In this document: positions 9,990-19,927 of the stretch, piece by piece
Layout: each line of letters opens with the position of its first letter
Numbering within the stretch: the stretch's first letter is position 1
Assembly: GCF_024679095.1 (NCBI RefSeq)
Contig: NC_066518.1
Location: 6,726,610-6,790,609 of the forward strand
From: Eriocheir sinensis
Lineage: Eukaryota > Arthropoda > Malacostraca > Decapoda > Varunidae
Direction: 5' to 3'
DNA: 64,000 nucleotides
Position numbers and translations under genes: made by a program
The notes under the pieces: model-generated
The model's input: only the letters and a program-made list of their open reading frames with translations
The model's database searches: none
What the model was told of the DNA's origin: nothing

Positions 9990-11316
9990 TTCCGCCCGGA
10001 ATCGTGCCAAATCTATTCTTCGACTTACCAAAAACTCCTTTATCCATAGCAAATGTCAACACCTTGCTTTCTCTAATTCTTCCAGAGACTTCTGGCTCTT
10101 AGCCAAAAATATCTCCTCCAATTTCACTTCTTCCTCTTTCCCGCCTCTTCTTAATCTAGACGGCAACACTGCCGTCTCATCTATCTCTAAGGCTGAACTC
10201 TTCGCTCATACTTTCTGTAACAACTCCACTCTGGATGATTCTGGGCATATTCCTCCTACTTATCCCCCCTCTGACTCCTTTATGTCTGTTATTAAGATTC
10301 TTAGGAATGATGTTTTCTATGCCCTCTCTGGCCTCAACTCTCAGAAGGCTTATGGACCTGATGGAGTGCCTCCTATTGTCCTTAAAAACTGTGCTTCCGT
10401 GCTGACACCCTGCCTGGTCAAACTCTTTCGCCTCTGCCTATCAACATCTACCTTTCCTTCCTGCTGAAAGTATGCCTTCGTACAGCCTATGTCTAAGAAG
10501 GGTGACCGTTCCAATCCCTCAAACTACCGCCCTATATCTTTACTTTCCTGTCTATCTAAAGCTTTTGAATCAATCCTTAACCGGAAGATTCAAAAGCACC
10601 TTTCCACTTCTAACCTTCTATCTGATCGCCAGTATGGGTTCGGCAAGGGGCGTTCTACTGGCGATCTTCTTGCTCTCAAGTGATTCTTGATCATCCTCTC
10701 TTAGCCGTTTCGGTGAAACTTTCTCAGTTGCGTTAGACATATCGAAAGCTTTCGATAGAGTCTGGCACAAGTCTTTGCTTTCTAAACTGCCCTCTTTTGG
10801 ATTCTATCCTTCTCTCTGTTCCTTTATCTCCAGTTTCCTTTCCGACCGTTCTATCTCTGCTGTGGTAGACGGTCACTGTTCTTCCCCTAAACCTATTAAC
10901 AGTGGTGTTCCACAGGGCTCTGTCCTATCACCCACTCTCTTCCTGTTATTCATAAATGATCTTCTTTCCATAACAAACTGTCCTATCCACTCATACGCTG
11001 ATGACTCCACTCTGCATTATTCAACTTCTTTCAACAGAAGACCCTTTCAACAGGAATTACATGACTCCAGGCTGGAGGCTGCAGAATGCTCAACCTCAGA
11101 CCTTACTATCATTTCCGATTGGGGTAAAAGGAACCTTGTGTCCTTCAATGCCTCAAAAACCAATTTCTCCACCTATCAACTTGACACAATCTTCCAAACC
11201 CCTATCCCCTTTTCTTCGACAACACTCAGCTGTCACCATCTTCAACACTAAACATCCTCGGTCTATCCTTAACTCAAAATCTTAACTGTAAACTTCACAT
11301 CTCCTCGACCTCCAGT
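9990..11316 (+). mobile_element. Jockey-like LINE, degraded reverse transcriptase
   Basis: In several frames the plus strand encodes RT blocks in order: KAYGPDGVPPIVLKNCA (10350s), then KKGDRSNPSNYRPISLL (10495-10550), SDRQYGFGKGRSTGDLL (10620-10670), VALDISKAFDRVWHKSL (10728-10780), INSGVPQGSVLSPTLF (10898-10945) and HSYADDSTLH (10990-11020). The YADD is the RT catalytic box. Stops (for example after TFPSC near 10463) and a frameshift near 10680-10730 break the frame. No 5' ORF or endonuclease is visible. It ends abruptly at about 11316, where a different LINE tail begins. Confidence 0.88.
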
Positions 11317-11512
11317 AAAATGGAAAGATAGGGAGCAGGAGTATGTCAGGGAGAGGGGTGAAAGATCCTTGAGAAGCTGTGAGCAGGCAAGGAGGGAGCG
11401 TCTGGATAGAGAGAGATGGAAACTCTTCTGCCGTGGCCATCCCTTATTGGTGGGAGCTCCTATATAAAGGAGCAGGCATCAAAGATGAATGAATGAATGA
11501 ATATTATTAAAA
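11317..11512 (+). mobile_element. LINE 3' end with (TGAA)n tail
   Basis: Reads WKDREQEYVRERGERSLRSC, then EQARRERLDRERWKLFCRGH and PLLVGAPI, then a stop and a short ATGAATGAATGA tail. The combination of a charged C-terminus and a tetranucleotide tail is that of a non-LTR element distinct from the Jockey copy upstream. It is joined directly to that copy. Confidence 0.55.
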
Positions 11513-12350
11513 AATTAAGGTTTCTATATAAGTACATTATTGTGAAAGGGCATGTATAAGGGTGGATTAGTGTCAAGCCATGGATGTGACGAGCCAGGGA
11601 GTCTGTTGAAACCCCAGTTCTGCCATGTGATGTCAGGAAACGCATTCAGACCTAAACCCCGAGCCACACCTTAAATACCATGGCCCCTTATATACACGGG
11701 TAAAAGTTGTCAAGAGAATGAAGAAAAATATGGTATTATGACAATCATTCAAAATCACTAACTATTCTGGAAGTTTTCTATAAATAATATTTTATTATAT
11801 AATTGTGAACTTTTGTCTAAATATGCTCCAGCCCTGAAAATGAGTTTAGTGGATTTATGTCATCTGCAGGTTTTCCAACTTGCACATCTACCCTTCTATA
11901 TTTGCCCTTAAAATAAAATATCTGCACCTGAACTAAATATCAAATTAAATACATTTGTGGAAACTGCAACATTGTTATTAATTTCTTCTCCTCTGCAAAA
12001 TGAAGTTATCCAAGCCAACTACTTGAGCCATATATATCATTAGAGCAAAGTATAAAGGTCTTCCGGCAAAGCACAGCCAAAACGCTATTTCAAATGACCC
12101 GCCTCGAGAAAACAAAACATTGCATTCGGCTCCCATGCATGTTCGGTCCTTTTTCTTTTCTATTGTTACACTTGTTCTTTTTTCTTTATTTCTCCTTTAC
12201 GGCTGTGTTCTTTTTTCCCCAACATTGCACCATAAATATTTTTGTGATGAATAAAGAGGGAAAAGAAACTAAAATGAAAAGTAATATATAGTGGAAACAG
12301 AAATGAGAAATGCAAAACGAAAATCAAGGAAACTTATAGAAAAGCAAATT
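11513..12350. other. Intergenic, UGT to sororin
   Basis: AT-rich sequence without a recognisable gene or element. Confidence 0.4.
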
Positions 12351-12755
12351 AAGTCAGTGGAGGCAAAGTGTACAAACAGCAGAAGGAAGAGGGGGAAGAA
12401 AGAAGAGGAAGAAGAAGGAGGAGGAGGAGGAGGAAGGAAAAGAAAGAAGGAAGCTAGGAAGAATAGGAGGAAATAAGAAGAGAAAGAAGAAAGAAGAGGA
12501 AGAAGAAAGAAAAAGAAAGAAGGAAGGAAAAAGAAGGGGGGAGAAAAAAGAAGAAAGATAAGAAGGAAGAAGAAAAAAGAAAGCAGAGGAAGATAAAAAA
12601 AAAGAAGGATTGACTGATAGTTCATATTTGCAGGGAAACAACAAAGGAGAAGGGAGAAAGAATGAAGAAGAAGGAAGAAAAAAAGAAGGAGAAAGAAGGA
12701 AGAGAAAGGAAGAAGAAAGAATTAAGAAGGAAGAGGAAGAAGAAGAAGAGGACCC
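12351..12755. repeat. Purine-rich (GAA/GGA)n tract
   Basis: About 400 bp of almost pure purine on the plus strand (mixed GAA, GGA and AAAG runs), ending about 150 bp before the sororin start codon. The long Ser-, Lys- or Glu-rich open frames here are low-complexity artefacts. Confidence 0.85.
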
Positions 12756-12770
12756 GTCACCCCTGCCACC

Positions 12771-12816
12771 CCACGCATGCGCAGACGCGAGCATCAGCCG
12801 CGGCCGCAGGTTTGAA
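12771..12816 (+). promoter_or_regulatory. Putative sororin promoter: NRF1-like and CDE/CHR-like sites
   Basis: ACGCATGCGCAG (about 12773-12784) resembles the NRF1 core GCATGCGC. CGGCCGCAGGTTTGAAC (about 12801-12817) resembles the paired CDE/CHR element of G2/M promoters (GGCGG, about 4 nt, then the CHR core TTTGAA); the core TTTGAA is at 12811-12816. The stretch is CpG-rich and lies about 90-130 nt upstream of the start codon, which suits a cell-cycle gene. Inferred from sequence only. Confidence 0.45.
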
Positions 12817-12904
12817 CACGGAGAGACGGAGCCGCCGCGCCCTTGGAGATTTGACCGTGTGCTAGACCTGAACCCTGCCCGTGACGTGTGGTGGCCATGC
12901 CAAG

Positions 12905-12929
12905 ATGAAGACCAGGAGCAGCCGTGCCG
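12905..12929 (+). CDS. CDCA5: Sororin exon 1 (start exon)
   Basis: Encodes MKTRSSRA plus one base, then donor G|GTGAGAG. Vertebrate sororin also opens with a short R/S-rich peptide (RRTRSGG-like). A three-codon upstream ATG (12897, MPR-stop) overlaps it out of frame. Confidence 0.75.
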
Positions 12930-15900
12930 GTGAGAGCATATCGAGAGTGTGTGTGTGTGTGTGTGGGGCGGGTCGTGGGTCGTGGGTTTACTTTGTTTAT
13001 GTTGTTGTTTTGGGTCGCGGCTGCCTTCCAAGCCCTCAAGTGCACGCAAACCTTCCTGCAGAAGTCTGGGGAACTCTACAGGATCTAACCCCACTCTAGT
13101 GACAACGACAAACAAAAAACAACACCTGATATCGACTACCACTGACGGGGCTGTAGAGGTTGTGGCCCCTCAGCCTGGATCTGGATGCATATTTGTGTAG
13201 TCTGTTGGGGCGGGTGTGCAGGGGAGGGAAGTGAATCAAGCGTAATTGTTAATGTTGATATGTTGTGGTGACAAGTGAGTGTGTATTTGTTTTTTGAATG
13301 AGTCTTGTACCGCAGTCTAAAATCTGTTAAGGGAGGCTGTTCCAGTCACGTATGGTGCGTGGAAAGTATGAGTGCTTGTATGCGTCAGTGTTAGTGTGAT
13401 ATGTTTGGTATTTATGGATGTGTGTGTTACGAGTACGATGGCTGTTTGTGTTGTGGGTAAAGATTCGTATTAGGTCCGTGCCAGTATCTCATAATCTATT
13501 TTATGAAACGCTCCACGTTCCTCATTTACGCTCCTTAGAAAGGTTGCCATATGTTACCATTAAGAAACTTATCTCAACAAATGACACTCCAAATTTGACG
13601 CACTTCCACCGAAAACTTAATTTTTAATCAATTTTTTAAACTTTTATGATGTGTTTCGCATCATCGTGCGCCAGGACCTTTTTACCTTTGATGATGCGAA
13701 ACGCGTCATCGTGCGCGAGAGGGTTAACATATTGAATTTGGCAGCGAGGGGGTCAGGTTAGATTTGGTTAGATCACTTAGTTAGGTTATGTCAGGTTTGG
13801 TTAGATTTAGTTTTGTTATTGTAAGGGGATAGTAACCCTTCTGGTTCAAAATATGGCTTTTTAAATTGGCGACTGCACAATTAAGATTTTTGGACAGCTC
13901 CCGGTCTTACAGGAGCTGTTTTGTACAGGCCAACCGGCCTCTTGCAGACTCCTTACGCCCATGTTATTACATGAGTATTTGTTATGCTAGTCTATAGCAA
14001 AGTCTAGAAAATTAATAAGGATGGTGTGCAACAGTTCCTGTCATAAAAATCAGAACCCTCTTCCATGTAGTGATGCCATGACTATATACCCCAATCAATT
14101 TTTATTTTGTTTTATTTCTCAAAAAAATTGGTTTAGAAAATAATTTTTAAGTTTAAAATTATTATTTTGTAATTTTTTTCAGAAAGTGCATCAAAAGGTC
14201 AAGGAAGGTTCTTCAGAAAGTTTTGGAAATCACCTGGTCAGAATGGACATGAAGGGAGTCAGCCTGCTCAGCAGTGTAACAGCCAAGCTGTACTCTCAGA
14301 CTGCCAGTCACCAGTGTCATCAAAGAAGCTTCAGTCACATGCAAATTCACAAATAGAAAATCTCAAAGAGAATTGTATTAGCTTGAATGATACTATGTCA
14401 CCTATCATTGGAAACAGAAGACGAGCTTTGGGACCAAGAAATGTCTGCAGGAACTTAAGTTCTGTAACTCAAGGATTTCAAAAAGAAAAGATTGCTCCTC
14501 CCAAGATAGGTGATAATAACCAAAAAGGCAAGGTATCTCCTTTACAAGAAAATGTGAATGCAAACACATCAAAGAAAGACAGAGGAATGGCAGATGTCAA
14601 AAAGCAAACTGCAACAAAAGAGAAGAATGTGGTCCCTGGTAAGGAAAATGTTTTTGCTGCAACTCAGACTTCTTTAAGGCAGTCAAAAAGAATCAAGGTG
14701 GCCAAGAGAAACAAAGATGCACAAAATGCACCAAAGAAAGACCAAAGAGATACATCTACCAGGGGACAAACTGAGACTAAGTTACTGTCTGAAGCAAACA
14801 GCCTCCCAAAGGAAAGAACAGTGAAAGGAGCTGGCAGAAAGGAGCTAGGTCCTCAAACAAAACCACAAGGAGCCACCATTACAAAAAGTCTGAAGAATAA
14901 AACTGCACTAGTACAAACAAGCAACATCACAAGATCTCTGAATAAAGAGAATATTAAAAGTCCCCATGTCAAAGCCTCTGTTTCTGCAGAACAGGATGCA
15001 GATACTTGTAAAAAGGAACTAGGTTTTCAAACGAGACCTCAGAAAGCAACCACTGGGAAAAATCTCAAGAATAAAGCACCAGCAGTACGAGCAAGTGACA
15101 TCACATCTGGGGGCAAGCGGAGCCTGATTAGCACCTGTGACCAAGTGCATGTGGCTGCTGAACAGTCTTCCAGCAGTGAAAATAAAGAAAGTCACAAAAC
15201 AGGTAAAGATACCACTGTTTTAACTAGGAGAACATCTAAGAGAACAACTCCAAGGTCATTGGGTAAGGAGGATAATGTTGACAAAGGTGATGACACTCCA
15301 AAAACAATTGATGCACAGCGAAGAGTTAAGACTAAGACACCTGCAGAGGAAGAATCAAATGTAAAAGAATTATCCCCCAGTTTGGAATCTAAAGGAAAGG
15401 CTCAAACAAAGTCCAAACAACCAGTCTGGGCTTCAGTTAGAGGCATCAAAATAACCCCTGGGAAGAGGAAGTCTTTCAGACTCGGCAAGGATGCCTATGA
15501 GTTTTCTGGTAGCCCAAGTAAAGAGCATAAAGAAGTCAAAAAGAGTAAAAAGAAAACAAGAAAACCGATAAAGAAGATGAAACCACGTACAAAGTTGACT
15601 CTCCTTACAACAGATCCCTCTTGGCAAGGTGCTGCTTCCAAGGGCATGCTATTCCTTGGTACCTCATTGTCCCGCTCCACCAGTAAAGCCACTGCTTCCA
15701 TGGGGTGCTTGGAGGACTCAGTGGATGATATGGGGGAGGGAACATCCATACCTAGTATCCTGTCAAGTATTAGGGATGAGGATGCTACAGATGATTTTTC
15801 CTCTGAAGCTGACTTTGATGGATTTGAAGAGGAGACCAGAAGTTCATTTATCATTCCCAGCAAATCTAATAACAAGTTAATTCATGTTGGTTCCACCAGT

Positions 15901-18900
15901 GTGCTGCCTACTCCAGCTGCATCTAACTATAAATCCAACTTTGCAGGAAATTCATCTACTCCAAGAATGGAAAATGCTCTTCGAACAGAGGCGCCTGAGT
16001 CTGTGTCAGTTCCCATGACTTCAGCCAATGTTTTACCTACTCCAGTGGTATCTAAACATATTACAAAATTTATAGGAGGCTCATCTACTCCAAGAGTGGA
16101 AAACACTGTGGAATCAGCACTAAATCAAGAAGCAGAAACAGGAAATGACAGCCTAGCCCAGTGCTTTGGTTTTACTGATGAACCAGAGGAAGAAAGTGAT
16201 CTCAACATATCTCCTGTCCAACAGTCCAGACTGCGCCACACACTGGAAATCACAGGCACCTCAGATGTAATGGACGGGGATTTACATCCAGCCACTTTGC
16301 CATCCAGGTTCTCTTGGAGCTCACTTCGCCCAGGTAACCGAACCAGAACATCCTTCACAAGCCGATCCTCAAGCGTGGTGGCTCAGGGCCGATCAGTGTC
16401 CCTCATGACAGACACTTCATCTCGCACTTCACAGCCCACACTATCTTCATTCTTAGTACCGACTGTGGAAAAACAGCATCTAAGACCACAAAGGAAAAAA
16501 TTAGATCATTCACATAGAGACAAGGGCAGTGTGAGTATAGGAACAGAGCCTGGAAAGAGATACAAGGAAACTGATGTGTCTATGTTATTTGATGAAAATG
16601 AAGTGATAGAGGGAGAGACTTCTGGAGGAAAGGAGGTGAGCGAAGCCTCTCAGCCAGGCAGCACACAATCACCACTTAACCCAGCAGCAGAGGGTACTGC
16701 TAACTCCCCTGAAAAAAGCTTCCAAAAGGTTAGTCTGTTAAAAGCATCTGTACCTTCTTTGTCATGCTGAAGATGTGAAATGGTTGTGCTCTTCACTGAA
16801 ATTTTTAAGAAACTGAGTTTCTTTGATAGTCTGCACAATGCATTCTTTTATTTGAACTTTACTGTCAAGGACTCATCATGGTATTATTATGATGTTTATT
16901 TTCATCATCATTTACCCAATTCCTTTGGGGCAGGGAGGGATCAAGATGCTCTCTTATAAATGAGCCAAGAATCTAGTGACAGAAGAAAGAGAGTACTTTT
17001 GAGTAAAACTTCCCCCACTTCTGTTCATCTCATTATAATTATTGAGTATGGCATTGTCCCTTGCACCAGGTCATGAGGCAGACAGTGGTATTGAGTGCTG
17101 TGTGCATCTCTAATTCATTCATTTTGCCTCAACAGCTTGTCTTTCCTTACCTGCAGTTCACATTTACCTTCACATTTTTTCACTGAATGTAACCATATTT
17201 TGTGTCATCACTACCTTAACTACCAATTCCTCTGACATACTGTTGGTTTCAGAGGCCATGTTTTGTACTTTTTCAGGAATAGTTTTTTAACAATGTTGGA
17301 TAAGGATAATTTGGAAAAGTGTGTTTAACACCTTGCCCTGTTTTTATCAATATAATTTATTAGCAAGATTGGATAATTAAAGCATTTATAAGTGGCATGC
17401 AATGATAAAACCCAGAAGAGGAAGTGCTTCCTGATGTGAGGCTATCAAACATTTTTTTTTTTTTTGAGATGCTGTTGTGAGCATGCACTGGAAGGCCAAT
17501 GTATTATAGTGTGTCCTGCATTAATGACTGAGCTTTTCAACTGTGAACACAGCAGAGGAGGTGCTGAGTCTCTTGGTGGGCGGGCTGGCAGGCTGATAGA
17601 TACTGTAGAGCTACATCAAGGTTCTGTTAACAGTTCTGGTACTAGAAATGAAAAAATAATACGATTAAAAACTAATACAGATGTTGGAGGGTGCTGGGCT
17701 TGGTGCTGCTACAAGTGCATGAGCTGTATTTACCTAGTTGTATTTACCTAGTTGTGCACCTGACACTTTGCTGGCCACCAGCTCATGCGAACAACAGTCT
17801 CCACAGCAACGTTTGCTTCCTTACATCAGGAAGCACTTTTTCTTCCAGGTTTTATTATTATGTACCTCTTATAAATGCTTTCTGTATCCACAAGCGTTAA
17901 AAAATCATATCGGTTAAAGTAGGGCGAGGTCTGAAACATGCTTTGCCAAATTATTATCTTTATCCAATCCTTTGTTGTAAAGCTATGCCTGTAAAAGGAT
18001 ACAACACAACCTCTGAAGCCCATAGTAGATGTTTTCCCTGTTCTTGTGCCCTCTACCCTTTTAGTACAATCATACCAACACAGTAGAAAATTATATTTAT
18101 AGTAAGTTATCTACAATCAAAAGTCTTTTTGATGCACCCCCTTCTGCATCTGAAGCTAAGATTTTCATCATTAACGATGTAAATTGTTATTCTTTATAGT
18201 CTGTCTGCACTGATTTCCCTTTTTCTGCCACTCAGTACCCTTCAGCAATATAAACAAAGTCATTGAATATGGAAAAGTCCACTTAACATTATAAACATTT
18301 CCTTTACAGGCACCAAGAAAGTCATATGACCGAAGATCATTGCTGAATGCTAAGAGGAAGTTTATTGAGATGCATGCAGGTTATGCTGGTTCAGACTCCA
18401 ATTCTGAGGTGAGTGAGCACATTCAGGAAATAAGTTATCATAAAAAAATAGATAACACAATATAGGCAGAGGTCATACTGATATAACCAAACTTCTGGTT
18501 TATTGAACTGGCCTTCCACCACCCCAAAGAACACACTTCCCATGTTTGCAACCAGAATTAGGTTGTAATTTAAGCATAGAGATGGCTCTTTGGTAGGATA
18601 TAGGGATGTTAGGGTAACTCATTATCAGTTCTGTTCATAATTGAACATGGCCGGTAGTGAGCTGTGCCTGTCACTTTCGTTTTAATTCTCTGGGTATTTT
18701 ACCTTTTCATGTCAAAGGTGTCTGCAAAAACCTAGAGTTAACCCAGCAGCAGCGGGGATCATGTTTCTTAATGGTCCCTCCAAGCGAGAAAAATGAGAAA
18801 AAATCACCGCTCACACAAACCATTTTATAATACATATCAAAGCATTTGTGATCAGATTATGTATCATCTATTTTGAGGGGTAAATATCATGGCACAAATT

Positions 18901-19848
18901 TGGCCCGTCGCTGCTACATGGTGAAGCCACAAATTTGCCCCGTCGCTGCTACCGGGTTAAGTGTAACTTCAGCTGAAGCTGTGTGTGACCAGTCATGTAG
19001 TGATGTTTCACTTCCACCCCTTGTAGCTCAGTTGTTAATTATCCTAAAGAGGTGAATTTGGTCTTGTGAGTCATAGTAATTGTATTTTATTATTTCTGTA
19101 CACAAAAATTACAGTTCTTATCTCACCACTGTTTCAATAAAAGTTAGGGTAGTATATGGGTACTTCATAATGCAAGGTTATAATGACGATGCTCCTTTTA
19201 TATCTCTGTATCCTACTTTGACTTCATATTGCTGCATCTTCCAAACCCTTTTTTGCATGCATGCCAGAGGACAAGTTGTACATTTGGAAAAAATCTTTTC
19301 CAGGAAGAGGAACCCAAAGCCAAAACTCACAAAAAAACAAAGAAGGCATCCAAAAAGTCTAAAAAGCCAGTAAAAGAGACAGAGAAGAACTCCAAGAAAG
19401 TATCCAGCACCACATCAAAAAAGAAGAAAGCTGCTGCTGCTGCTAATGTGAGTAGTGTTGCTTTCTTGTTAAGATGTAAACTTAAACCTTGGAAGATAGA
19501 GGAAAACTTAATAGAAATAAATGTCTACACAAAAATATATAAGATGAAACATCCATTTCAAAGTGAAGGTGATGTGTACCCATCTACTCCGAATTTGACT
19601 GGCAGATTTCGCTAAACAAGGCTCAGTCAATGTTAGTGCAACTCTTAAGTTGTTCGTTATGTTGCAGACAGGTTCTGGTTATTTATATATTTGCTTATAT
19701 GTAGGCCTATAACCATAACCAAGTATTGGGTCAGGATTTGTGGAGATTGTCAATAGGAAACCATCGGTGAAATATATCAATTGAGTTGATGAGTATTTGA
19801 GAGTGAGTGAGTGTGAGTGAGTGTGTGAGGGGGGGGAGAGAGAGAGAG

Positions 19849-19927
<79 letters not shown>

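Larger units (their letters stand above)
12930..14182. other. Sororin intron 1
   Basis: Holds a (GT)n run at 12949-12963, LINE debris (13290-13480), a short duplicated palindrome (13643-13730), a GGTTAG/TTAGGT-rich stretch (13750-13815) and a GTACAGGCCAACCGGCCTCT block (13924-13943). I recognise that block as the kind of 3' tail seen on CR1/L2-type LINEs in marine invertebrates, but cannot name the family. No coding exon seen. Confidence 0.5.

Noticed and set aside
12354..13142. 262-codon minus-strand frame rich in Ser, Phe and Leu.
   Set aside because: It is the complement of a purine tract plus the sororin promoter; low complexity with no domain.
13750..13815. GGTTAG/TTAGGT-rich stretch, considered as an interstitial telomere (arthropod TTAGG).
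   Set aside because: Units are irregular and spaced, with no run of three perfect TTAGG; more like the GTTAGGTTAG-type composition of old transposon debris.
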